This document shows, one piece after another, positions 1-6,459 of a stretch of 15,774 nucleotides of DNA; the first letter of the stretch is position 1, and each line of letters begins with the position of its first letter. Source of the DNA: an uncultured Dechloromonas sp. (GTDB lineage Bacteria; Pseudomonadota; Gammaproteobacteria; Burkholderiales; Rhodocyclaceae); contig CALKUR010000177.1 in NCBI GenBank assembly GCA_937996725.1, positions 1 to 15,774 on the forward strand. The letters run 5' to 3'. The translations under genes and the position numbers were made by a program. The notes under the pieces were generated by a model that saw only the letters and a list, made by a program, of their open reading frames with translations, was not told the origin of the DNA and ran no database searches.

Positions 1-231
1 AGCGTGGTACAGAAGACTCAAAATAGCCAAGAAAGTAATGATCTTCATCCATTGGTTGGCAAATAAACCAGCCCAACCTTCATAGGTGGCATCACTCATT
101 AAGAAAGCCACTAATAAGATCACTGTGAAAACAATCATGATCACAGCGGTAATACGCTGCAATAACCAATCTTTAAGACCGTAATGCGCGCCAACCACAA
201 GGCGCTTAGGTCCGACATTATTGTTCGCCAT
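1..231 (-). CDS. sdhD: Succinate dehydrogenase membrane anchor subunit SdhD (partial, N-terminal 77 residues)
   Basis: SdhD is one of the two small inner-membrane proteins that anchor SdhAB and form the haem b and ubiquinone site of complex II. Reading the minus strand from the ATG at 231 gives 77 codons that run off the window edge without a stop. The N-terminus reads MANNNVGPKRLVVGAHYGLK, typical of betaproteobacterial SdhD. It is followed by the conserved RITAV segment (residues 26-30), a first membrane helix (about 28-48), and the start of a second helix ending in LLYHA, where the histidine-containing haem/quinone region begins. The start lies 9 bases after the sdhC stop and has a GGAG just upstream, so it is translated from the same mRNA as sdhC. 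sdhA and sdhB would be expected beyond the left edge. The gene is AT-rich compared with mdh and the genes beyond it. Confidence 0.9.
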   Translation of the reverse strand, partial: MANNNVGPKRLVVGAHYGLKDWLLQRITAVIMIVFTVILLVAFLMSDATYEGWAGLFANQWMKIITFLAILSLLYHA

Positions 232-240
232 GCTCACTCC

Positions 241-642
241 TTAAAACAAACCAAACAGCTTGGCAGCAAATACCGCTGTCAACGCTAAGCTAACGACCAA
301 AACACCCACGGCAGACTTCGCAGACGCTGGCTTGCTAATCCCCATATGCAAATCGAGGAGCAAGAAACGAATACCCGCACAGAAATGATGCAAATATGCC
401 CAAATCAGAGCCAAAACCACGAGCTTGATGAAAGGATGCGCTAGTACCGTTTTAAAGGTCACAAAGCTGATTTCTGAGGTAACACTTTTGTCAAAAAGAT
501 AGAGAACAAAAGGAATCAATAAGAACATGAGAGCACCACTCACACGGTGCAGGATGGAAACCTTGCCAGGCAGGGGCAGGCGGATCGTAGACAGGTCCAG
601 ATTCTTAGGACGCTGCTTCTTTTTCATGGCTAACTCTGTCAT
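241..642 (-). CDS. sdhC: Succinate dehydrogenase cytochrome b556 subunit SdhC
   Basis: SdhC is the larger membrane anchor of complex II, which passes electrons from succinate oxidation to ubiquinone and binds haem b. The 133-residue product has the family N-terminal signature (RPKNLDLSTIRLPLPG, residues 11-26, then SILHRVSG, 29-36). It has three hydrophobic segments (about 37-50, 71-84 and 112-132). A haem-ligand motif HxxxGxR sits at His86-Gly90-Arg92, followed by FLLLD. I chose the ATG at 642 because AAGGA lies six bases upstream. An upstream TTG at 660 is in frame but has no comparable ribosome site and would add six residues. It is first in the sdhCD group, 160 bases downstream of the regulator gene on the same strand. 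A possible promoter lies at 679-706. G+C is lower than in the genes from mdh onward. Confidence 0.93.
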   Translation of the reverse strand: MTELAMKKKQRPKNLDLSTIRLPLPGKVSILHRVSGALMFLLIPFVLYLFDKSVTSEISFVTFKTVLAHPFIKLVVLALIWAYLHHFCAGIRFLLLDLHMGISKPASAKSAVGVLVVSLALTAVFAAKLFGLF

Positions 643-678
643 GTGTTTTCCTTGTATCAAGACAACCCGGAACTTGCG

Positions 679-706
679 ATTGTAACGGAAGCATCTCCGC
701 TTGAAA
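679..706 (-). promoter_or_regulatory. Possible sdhC promoter
   Basis: On the minus strand a TACAAT -10-like box (679-684) lies 16 bases from a TTTCAA -35-like box (701-706). The -10 differs from consensus at one position, but the -35 matches only half. Transcription would start near 672, giving a leader of about 30 bases before the sdhC ATG at 642. This is read from consensus only; transcription through from the regulator gene is the alternative. Confidence 0.35.
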
Positions 707-739
707 TCCCCCCGCCCCTGCTTTTTACAAGGTTTTTTT

Positions 740-757
740 CAATGCCGCCAATGCCGC
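740..757. repeat. Tandem 9-bp duplication between gntR and sdhC
   Basis: CAATGCCGC occurs twice head to tail (740-748 and 749-757), next to a run of seven T on the plus strand. It lies in the 160-base gap between the regulator stop and the sdhC start. No function is apparent; it could be slippage. Confidence 0.55.
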
Positions 758-802
758 AGCGCAACACAGATCGCGCATCTGAATTGATACGCGCAGCGCC
801 GC

Positions 803-1537
803 TTATCCCAACTCATTGAAATAATGATGATTCGCGGTGGCATAGAGTCCGCGACGCCATTCAGCCGGTCGATTACCGTAGGTGTAAGCCGTACGTTCAA
901 CGCTGAGCAGCGGGGTACCAGGTTCGATGCCGAGCACCTGGGCAGCCACAGCGTCTGCGGCCACGGCACGAATCTTCTCTTCGGCGCGCACCATACGTAC
1001 GCCGAACAGGGACTCGAAGAGCGTGTACAGCGAGCGATCCGAGGCGCGTAGCTGATCCAGACTCAACGTTGGAAATAGATCAGCCGGCAGATAAATTTCG
1101 TCGACCACCACCGGCTGCCCATCAAAACGCAGGATCCGGCGCAATTGCAAAACGGGGTCGCCGTGATTAATCGCCAGCGCTTTGGCCACTTCTTGCCCAG
1201 CGCGTAGGCTCTGGCACTCCAACGGCTCACTGCGCGAGCGCGGCACAGAACCGTCATCAGGGATCAGGCGTAGAAAACGGAAGAAAGCACGGGGATCGGC
1301 ATGGGTCGCTACAAACGTGCCCTTCCCTTGCCGGCGCACCAGCAGATTTTCGGCCGCGAGTTCGTCGATGGCACGCCGGACGGTACCCTGGCTGACTTCA
1401 AAGCGGGCGGCCAGATCCATTTCGCTGGGGATCATTTCGCCGGGCAGCCACTCGCGGTCGGCAAGCGCCTGAACAATGAGATCCTGAATCTGGCGGTAAA
1501 GCGGTCGGAACGCGGGGACGGGTGCACGAGAAGTCAT
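803..1537 (-). CDS. GntR-family (HutC/UTRA subgroup) transcriptional regulator
   Basis: This 244-residue DNA-binding regulator has an N-terminal GntR winged helix-turn-helix (about residues 12-77). Conserved pieces are PLYRQIQDLI, the recognition region around VSQGTVRRAIDEL, and the wing RRQGKGTFV. A UTRA ligand-binding domain follows (about 95-240), with the usual DEIYLP strand. UTRA domains bind small molecules and change DNA affinity; the ligand cannot be read from the sequence. The ATG at 1537 gives the full family length, though its ribosome site is weak. The gene is divergent from mdh across 148 bases and lies upstream of sdhCD on the same strand. A regulator in this position, between mdh and sdhC, is a recurring arrangement in betaproteobacteria. 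Control of mdh, sdh or itself is inferred from position only. Confidence 0.9.
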   Translation of the reverse strand: MTSRAPVPAFRPLYRQIQDLIVQALADREWLPGEMIPSEMDLAARFEVSQGTVRRAIDELAAENLLVRRQGKGTFVATHADPRAFFRFLRLIPDDGSVPRSRSEPLECQSLRAGQEVAKALAINHGDPVLQLRRILRFDGQPVVVDEIYLPADLFPTLSLDQLRASDRSLYTLFESLFGVRMVRAEEKIRAVAADAVAAQVLGIEPGTPLLSVERTAYTYGNRPAEWRRGLYATANHHYFNELG

Positions 1538-1602
1538 CTGTCTATTTCATCATAAATTTGCGGCAGGATGTCTGGATGCCCACACAATCTGACGTGGATG
1601 AC

Positions 1603-1627
1603 GCACAGTGCATTGACAGCACCGTGC
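1603..1627. promoter_or_regulatory. Paired palindromes flanking the mdh -35 box (candidate operator)
   Basis: Two nine-base palindromes of the form GCAC-N-GTGC lie at 1603-1611 (GCACAGTGC) and 1619-1627 (GCACCGTGC). Their centres are 16 bases apart and only seven bases separate them, including the perfect TTGACA -35 box. The inner arms (GTGC, then GCAC) and the outer arms also pair, so the whole 25-base block is a near-palindrome. A protein bound here would block RNA polymerase. The divergent GntR-family gene is the obvious candidate, but GntR sites usually follow a GT...AC pattern around an A/T core, so another factor is possible. Confidence 0.45.
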
Positions 1628-1641
1628 CTCACTAATAACAT
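1613..1641 (+). promoter_or_regulatory. mdh promoter (sigma-70 type)
   Basis: A perfect TTGACA (1613-1618) is followed by a 17-base spacer and TAACAT (1636-1641), which matches four of six -10 positions. Transcription would start near 1648, giving a leader of about 38 bases before the mdh ATG. This is the best consensus promoter I found in the window. Confidence 0.65.
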
Positions 1642-1685
1642 CGAACAGTTTCATCCACACTTCAAAAAATTTCGAGGAGTCATCC

Positions 1686-2678
1686 ATGTCCAAAGCGCCT
1701 ATGCGCGTCGCCGTCACCGGCGCCGCTGGTCAGATCGGTTATAGCCTGCTGTTCCGTATTGCTTCCGGCGAAATGCTGGGCAAGGATCAGCCCGTCATTC
1801 TTCAACTCCTGGATCTGCCGCAAGCCCAGAAGGCTGTACAAGGCGTGATGATGGAGCTGGATGACTGTGCATTCCCGCTACTGCAAGGCATGATCGCGAC
1901 GGATGACCCGAATGTGGCCTTCAAAGACGCTGACGTGTGCCTCCTGGTTGGCGCCCGTCCGCGTGGTCCAGGCATGGAGCGTGCCGATCTGCTGCAAGCC
2001 AACGGTGCCATCTTCACCGTTCAGGGCGAAGCTATCGCCAAGAACGCCAAGGAAGACGTCAAGGTGCTGGTCGTGGGTAACCCCTGCAACACCAACGCCC
2101 TGATCGCCGCTGCTGCCGCCAAAAAAGTTGGCCGAACCAACCCGAACAACTACCACGGCATGCTGCGCCTGGATCACAACCGTGCACTGACCCAGCTGGC
2201 TCAGAAGACCGGCCGCCCGGTCTCGTCGCTGAAGAAGCTGGTCGTGTGGGGCAACCACTCGCCGACGATGTACGCCGACTACCGTTTCTGTACCTCCAAC
2301 GGTGACAGCGTCAAGTCACTGGTTAACGACGCTGCCTGGAACAACGATGTGTTCCTGCCGACCGTTGGCAAGCGCGGCGCCGCCATCATCGACGCCCGCG
2401 GTCTGTCGTCGGCAGCTTCGGCTGCCAATGCCGCCATCGACCACATCCGTGACTGGCATCTGGGTTCAGACGAATGGGTCACCATGGGTATCCCAGCACC
2501 GGCCGACAATGGCTACGGCATTCCGGAAGGCATCGTCTTCGGTTTCCCATGCGAGTGCAAGGGTGGCAAGTTCACGCTGATCAAGGGCCTGGAAATCGAC
2601 GAGTACTCGAAGGGTAAGATTGCTGGCACCCTGAAGGAACTGACCGACGAGAAAGAAGCCGTCGCATCGATGCTGTAA
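1686..2678 (+). CDS. mdh: Malate dehydrogenase (NAD-dependent)
   Basis: Mdh interconverts malate and oxaloacetate with NAD(H) in the TCA cycle, in the cytoplasm. The 330-residue protein belongs to the longer MDH type common in betaproteobacteria. The N-terminal Rossmann motif is TGAAGQIG (residues 11-18). The mobile substrate loop is ARPRGPGMERADLL, with Arg93 and Arg99 as substrate-binding arginines. GNPCNTNALI (131-140) follows the nucleotide site. The catalytic pair is Asp163 in RLDHNRA and His191 in WGNHSPTMYADYRF. The ATG at 1686 has a strong GAGGAG site six bases upstream. It is monocistronic by appearance: its own consensus promoter lies upstream and an intrinsic terminator at 2703-2730 follows. 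Paired palindromes around the -35 suggest repression or activation at the promoter. Confidence 0.97.
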   Translation: MSKAPMRVAVTGAAGQIGYSLLFRIASGEMLGKDQPVILQLLDLPQAQKAVQGVMMELDDCAFPLLQGMIATDDPNVAFKDADVCLLVGARPRGPGMERADLLQANGAIFTVQGEAIAKNAKEDVKVLVVGNPCNTNALIAAAAAKKVGRTNPNNYHGMLRLDHNRALTQLAQKTGRPVSSLKKLVVWGNHSPTMYADYRFCTSNGDSVKSLVNDAAWNNDVFLPTVGKRGAAIIDARGLSSAASAANAAIDHIRDWHLGSDEWVTMGIPAPADNGYGIPEGIVFGFPCECKGGKFTLIKGLEIDEYSKGKIAGTLKELTDEKEAVASML

Positions 2679-2702
2679 TCGGTCTTTCGACTGCTTCGGC
2701 AC

Positions 2703-2730
2703 AAAAGGGTCACGCTTGCGTGGCCCTTTT
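2703..2730 (+). terminator. Intrinsic terminator after mdh
   Basis: AAAAGGGTCACGC pairs with GCGTGGCCCTTTT across a two-base TT turn, a 13-bp stem with one G-T wobble. The 3' arm ends in TTTT, followed by a T-rich stretch. It starts 25 bases after the mdh stop and separates mdh from the lyase gene, which therefore needs its own promoter or readthrough. Confidence 0.85.
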
Positions 2731-2775
2731 GCTTTATCCTGTCATTTGTATTGAATCATCGATTTGTGACCCATC

Positions 2776-3807
2776 ATGTCGTTAACTCACGCGCAAGCCA
2801 ACTCCGCCCTCACGCCTGACGAAGTTCTGTTTCCCGGCGAGAAACCTTTCCCGGTACTACCCGCCGTCGACCATTACTGCGGATCTGAGAAGCTGATGAA
2901 AAAGGCCATGGCGATCCAGGCTGAAATCGCCGCAGAATACGGCCCGCTAGCGATGGACATCACCTGTGATTGTGAAGATGGCGCAGCCGCGGGCAACGAG
3001 AAAGCGCACGCTGAGCTCTGCGTCGCCATGATCAACTCGAGCGACAACCAGTTCGGCCGTGTCGGCGCACGCATTCACGATGTGACGCATAGCCATTGGA
3101 AAGATGATCTGGAAATTCTCGTCGGCGGTGCCGGCCAACGCCTGCCCTTCATCACGCTGCCCAAACCGCGTGGCATCGATGATGTGCGCCTCTTCCTCAA
3201 AGAGCTGCGCGCTGTCGAACAACGTCATGGCATCCAGAACCCGATCCCTGCACATGTCCTCATCGAAACGCATGGGGCGCTGCACGAGGTGTGGGACATT
3301 GCTGCGCTGGATGGCATTGAATCGCTGGACTTCGGTTTAATGGATTTTGTTTCAGGCCACTTCGGAGCGATTCCCGGCAGCGCCATGAAGAGCCCAGGTC
3401 AGTTTGACCATCCGCTCGTACGCCGTGCCAAATTGGAAATATCCAGCGCCGCACTCGGTCACGGCAAGGTGCCATCGCACAACGTGACCACCGAACTCTC
3501 CGACCTCGAATACATCCGCCGTGATGCCGATCGCGCCCGTCAGGAATTTGGATATCTACGCATGTGGAGCATTCACCCCGTGCAGATCCGTCCGATTCTT
3601 GATGCGATGAGTCCCGACTTTTCCGAAGTTCAGGATGCAGCTGAAATCGTCAGCGCTGCGGCCGATGCCGATTGGGGGCCCATCCGCCACAGTGGCAAGC
3701 TACAGGATCGTGCTGCCTACCGCTACTATTGGACGTTGCTTAAACGTGCCCGCACCACCGGCGTGCCGCTGCCGGCCGGCATCGCCGAACGTTTCTTTAC
3801 CGCCTGA
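2776..3807 (+). CDS. HpcH/HpaI aldolase / CitE-like lyase family protein
   Basis: This 343-residue protein belongs to the CitE-like TIM-barrel family, Mg-dependent enzymes that cleave or form C-C bonds in acyl-CoA substrates such as malyl-CoA or citramalyl-CoA, or act as their thioesterases. Visible family features are the acidic strand DITCDCEDG (61-69), Arg99 in VGARIHD, and the metal-ligand strand VLIETHGAL with Glu164. The segment FGLMDFVSGHFGAIPG (187-201) carries Asp190. No citrate lyase alpha or acyl-carrier gene is present, so true citrate lyase is unlikely; the exact substrate cannot be told. It is longer than classic CitE (about 290-300). The ATG at 2776 lacks a clear ribosome site. 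It follows the mdh terminator, as is common in betaproteobacteria, and ends seven bases before minC. Confidence 0.88.
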   Translation: MSLTHAQANSALTPDEVLFPGEKPFPVLPAVDHYCGSEKLMKKAMAIQAEIAAEYGPLAMDITCDCEDGAAAGNEKAHAELCVAMINSSDNQFGRVGARIHDVTHSHWKDDLEILVGGAGQRLPFITLPKPRGIDDVRLFLKELRAVEQRHGIQNPIPAHVLIETHGALHEVWDIAALDGIESLDFGLMDFVSGHFGAIPGSAMKSPGQFDHPLVRRAKLEISSAALGHGKVPSHNVTTELSDLEYIRRDADRARQEFGYLRMWSIHPVQIRPILDAMSPDFSEVQDAAEIVSAAADADWGPIRHSGKLQDRAAYRYYWTLLKRARTTGVPLPAGIAERFFTA

Positions 3808-3814
3808 CTCCTCC

Positions 3815-4693
3815 ATGACGCACGATACTGATATTGCCCTGATCGAATTCAAAGGCACCACCCTCCCCGTTCTGGCGATCACGCTGCGCAGCCTGGATCC
3901 GCAAGAACTGGCCACGGCCAGCGGCGCGCTCTTTGGCGATGGCGGTTTTTTTGATGGCGATCTCGCAGTGCTGGATCTGAGCCAACTCGTGAGCTGGCCT
4001 GCCACCATCGATTGGCAGGTCATCGTTGACCTACTGACTAGCCATGGTCTCAAGGTACTGGGTGTCACACGCGCTCATGGCGACCTGGCGAACAGTGCGC
4101 AATCTGCTGGTTTGCCCACCCTCACCCTGAGCGCCGGTCGCACGGCAAAACCGATGGCTGCACCGGCGGCCAAAGTTACGGCAGCTGTTCCTGCAACGGA
4201 CCCCGAGCTGGATAAAATTCCGGCAAGTTTGCGCAAAACACCCTCAGCCCCCACGGAAGAAGTCGTTGCCCAGACATCAACACCCGCAGCGACAGAGCCT
4301 AGCGAAGACCTGATCCAGAATCCGGCTAACGTGATCATCGACCGTCCCTTGCGCTCCGGGCAACAGATGTACGCACGCGGCGGCGACCTGATTATTCTCG
4401 CCGCCGTGAACCCAGGTGCCGAGGTCATTGCCGATGGCAACATCCACGTCTATGCACCACTCCGCGGCCGCGCCTTAGCCGGTGCTCGGGGCAACGCAGA
4501 GGCGCGCATCCTGACCACGGTCTTTGCCGCCGAACTCGTATCGATCGCCGGCATCTACCGTACCTTTGAAGACGGCGTACCTGCGAAACTAGCCAATCAG
4601 CCCGTACAGGTCAAACTCGCGACCGAGCCAGTCGTCTCGGCCAGCACGGGCCTGAAGTCCCGCCTGGAAATCGATATCCTACGTGTCGATTAA
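3815..4693 (+). CDS. minC: Septum site-determining protein MinC
   Basis: MinC is the division inhibitor that, carried to the membrane by MinD, blocks FtsZ polymerisation near the poles. The 292-residue protein has an N-terminal FtsZ-inhibiting domain (about 1-107) and an Ala/Pro/Thr-rich linker (about 108-170). A C-terminal beta-helix domain that dimerises and binds MinD follows from about 172, with RPLRSGQQMYARGGDLIIL, GAEVIADGNIHVYAPLRGRA and ELVSIAGIY. I chose the ATG at 3815 because the N-terminal domain begins there. The frame is open 60 codons further upstream, but that part lies inside the lyase gene and has no MinC similarity. The gap to the lyase stop is seven pyrimidine-rich bases with no ribosome site, so translation is probably coupled. 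minD follows after 96 bases. Confidence 0.93.
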   Translation: MTHDTDIALIEFKGTTLPVLAITLRSLDPQELATASGALFGDGGFFDGDLAVLDLSQLVSWPATIDWQVIVDLLTSHGLKVLGVTRAHGDLANSAQSAGLPTLTLSAGRTAKPMAAPAAKVTAAVPATDPELDKIPASLRKTPSAPTEEVVAQTSTPAATEPSEDLIQNPANVIIDRPLRSGQQMYARGGDLIILAAVNPGAEVIADGNIHVYAPLRGRALAGARGNAEARILTTVFAAELVSIAGIYRTFEDGVPAKLANQPVQVKLATEPVVSASTGLKSRLEIDILRVD

Positions 4694-4789
4694 GTCCGAA
4701 ACGCCCCAGAATTTCGGCCAAAAACACCTGTAGAGCCACCGGATCGGCTAAAATTGAGGAAGATTTAATCTCTACATCTGGGAGCAGCT

Positions 4790-5602
4790 GTGACTCGTAT
4801 TATTGTCGTAACTTCAGGTAAGGGCGGCGTCGGCAAGACCACGACCAGCGCGTCATTTTCCAGCGGTCTTGCCATGCGTGGTTTCAAGACAGCAGTCATC
4901 GATTTTGACGTGGGTCTGCGCAATCTGGATCTGATCATGGGCTGCGAGCGCCGCGTTGTTTACGATCTGGTGAACGTCATTTCTGGCGAAGCGACGCTGA
5001 ATCAGGCACTGATCAAAGACAAACACTGCGAAAATCTGTTCGTGTTACCGGCATCGCAAACCCGTGACAAGGACGCACTGACTGAAGAAGGCGTCGAAAA
5101 GGTGCTGAAGGATCTGGAGCACATGGGTTTCGACTATGTCGTGTGCGATTCACCGGCTGGCATCGAGCGCGGCGCCGTCATGGCCCTCACTTTCGCAGAC
5201 GAAGCCATTATCGTGACCAACCCGGAAGTCTCGTCAGTCCGTGACTCGGATCGCATCCTCGGCATTCTGCAAGCTAAGTCGAAGCGTGCCCAAGCCGGCG
5301 GCGAACCTGTCAAAGAACATCTATTGGTCACCCGTTATTCACCGAAGCGTGTCGAAGACGGCGAAATGCTGTCGTACAAAGACGTGCAGGAAATTCTGCG
5401 CGTGCCCATCATTGGCGTGATTCCCGAATCGGAATCGGTGCTGCATGCATCGAACCAAGGCACCCCGGCCATTCACATTCAGCAGTCGGAAGTCGCCGAA
5501 GCCTACCGCGATGTAATCGCCCGCTTCCTGGGCGAGGATGCACCGCTGCGTTTCGTGGACTACGAAAAGCCCGGTCTCTTCAAGCGTCTGTTTGGAGGCT
5601 AA
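4790..5602 (+). CDS. minD: Septum site-determining ATPase MinD
   Basis: MinD is the membrane-cycling ATPase that recruits MinC and, stimulated by MinE, oscillates between the poles. The 270-residue protein has the deviant Walker A motif GKGGVGKT (10-17), with signature Lys11 and Lys16. It also has the switch region AVIDFDVGLRNLDLIMG with Asp40, the DSPAGIE strand, and the C-terminal amphipathic membrane helix GLFKRLFGG. It starts with GTG at 4790, preceded by GGGAG; no in-frame ATG nearby would keep the N-terminal strand RIIVVTSG. A TAAAAT -10-like box at 4749-4754 in the 96-base gap after minC lacks a convincing -35, so a separate minDE promoter is only a possibility. minE starts three bases after the stop, and its GGAGG ribosome site lies in the last minD codons. 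Confidence 0.97.
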   Translation: MTRIIVVTSGKGGVGKTTTSASFSSGLAMRGFKTAVIDFDVGLRNLDLIMGCERRVVYDLVNVISGEATLNQALIKDKHCENLFVLPASQTRDKDALTEEGVEKVLKDLEHMGFDYVVCDSPAGIERGAVMALTFADEAIIVTNPEVSSVRDSDRILGILQAKSKRAQAGGEPVKEHLLVTRYSPKRVEDGEMLSYKDVQEILRVPIIGVIPESESVLHASNQGTPAIHIQQSEVAEAYRDVIARFLGEDAPLRFVDYEKPGLFKRLFGG

Positions 5603-5605
5603 GCA

Positions 5606-5860
5606 ATGTCCCTGCTCTCACTGCTCTTCGGTTCAAAGCCCAAGTCGGCCAATATGGCCAAGGAACGTCTGCAGCTGATCATTGCACGTGAACGTGTGGA
5701 TGACGGCAAAGCCTCGGCCGATTTTCTGCCGGCCATGCAAAAGGAGTTGGTCGCAGTCATCTCCAAGTACGTGCACATTAACGCTGACGACATCAAAGTA
5801 TCGATGGAAAAGAAAGGCAATTACGAGGTGTTGGAAGTCAACATCGTCATGCCTAGCTAA
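5606..5860 (+). CDS. minE: Cell division topological specificity factor MinE
   Basis: MinE stimulates the MinD ATPase and drives the pole-to-pole oscillation that keeps MinCD away from midcell. The 84-residue protein has the expected parts in order: an N-terminal membrane-targeting helix (MSLLSLLFG, 1-9), the MinD-contact helix (AKERLQLIIARER, about 18-30), and the C-terminal topological-specificity domain (about 34-82) with AMQKELVAVISKYV. Length is normal for the family. The ATG lies three bases after the minD stop, with GGAGG inside the end of minD, so the two are translationally coupled. It is the last gene of the group; a strong terminator follows 17 bases after the stop. Confidence 0.97.
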   Translation: MSLLSLLFGSKPKSANMAKERLQLIIARERVDDGKASADFLPAMQKELVAVISKYVHINADDIKVSMEKKGNYEVLEVNIVMPS

Positions 5861-5877
5861 CACCCAAAGATGTCTTA

Positions 5878-5913
5878 CAAAGAAAAAGCGCCCCGCGGGG
5901 CGCTTTTTCTTTG
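5878..5913. terminator. Bidirectional intrinsic terminator, 36-base perfect palindrome
   Basis: Positions 5878-5895 are the exact reverse complement of 5896-5913. The core is GCGCCCCGCGGGGCGC, flanked by AAAAA on one side and TTTTT on the other, so each strand presents a GC hairpin followed by a T run. It lies between the convergent minE and CBS-domain genes and can end transcription from both sides. Confidence 0.93.
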
Positions 5914-5926
5914 TGTCTTGATTAAT

Positions 5927-6361
5927 TCAGGCCAGAATCTCTGCGATGTCGTTCGCCAGTTTGATTTCACGCTGAAAGTCTTGCCATTCAATCCCCAGCG
6001 CATCCCGCGCAGAGACCATGCCGATTGGTCGCCCCTCTTCCAATACCGGCACGTGACGGAAGCTGTGCTGGTGCATGAGATGTAGCGCGTGGGACAACGG
6101 CTTATCCCCTTCCATCCCGACCACATCTTTGGTCATCACTTCGGCCAAAGTTGTCTTCTCGGGATCCTTTCCCGCTGCGACGACACGGTTCAACAGATCC
6201 CGCTCGGTAAAAATCCCGGCAAGCAAATTGTTTTCCTGTATGACCACAGAGCCTACGCCCTTTTCGCGCATCGCCACGGCAGCATCGTAGATCGTCATCG
6301 CTGGGCTACCTATGACCAACGGACGCTGGCTGACGATTGATTTTAATGTACGGGTTGGCAT
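5927..6361 (-). CDS. Two-CBS-domain protein
   Basis: This 144-residue protein consists of a pair of CBS domains (about 10-65 and 75-130) and little else. The first contains AMTIYDAAVAMREKGVGSVV and the strand LAGIFTERDLLNRVV; the second contains LSHALHLMHQHSFRHVPVLE and PIGMVSARDAL. Paired CBS domains usually bind adenosine nucleotides and sense energy state, but no effector domain is attached and the partner is unknown. I chose the ATG at 6361 because an AGGAG site lies upstream at normal spacing; a longer in-frame TTG start at 6433 adds 24 residues without family likeness. It lies 98 bases downstream of the NUDIX gene on the same strand, with no obvious promoter between, so co-transcription is possible. 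It ends at the palindromic terminator shared with minE. Confidence 0.88.
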   Translation of the reverse strand: MPTRTLKSIVSQRPLVIGSPAMTIYDAAVAMREKGVGSVVIQENNLLAGIFTERDLLNRVVAAGKDPEKTTLAEVMTKDVVGMEGDKPLSHALHLMHQHSFRHVPVLEEGRPIGMVSARDALGIEWQDFQREIKLANDIAEILA

Positions 6362-6459
6362 ACCACGCTCCTGAATGTTGGGTAGCCCATCATCTGCGGA
6401 ATCTACCTGCCATGACAAGCTGCAACGCAACAAGCCTAGCGTGCCCGCGTCCCGAGGTG

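Noticed and set aside
824..1555. Several plus-strand open frames opposite the GntR-family gene
   Set aside because: They are antisense to a clear winged-helix/UTRA protein and overlap one another without any recognisable product.
3635..3814. 60-codon N-terminal extension of MinC
   Set aside because: It overlaps the 3' end of the lyase gene in another frame and has no MinC similarity; the MinC N-terminal domain begins at the ATG at 3815.
4749..4754. TAAAAT as a minDE promoter
   Set aside because: The -10-like box is good, but no -35-like sequence lies 16-18 bases upstream, so I did not list it as a promoter.
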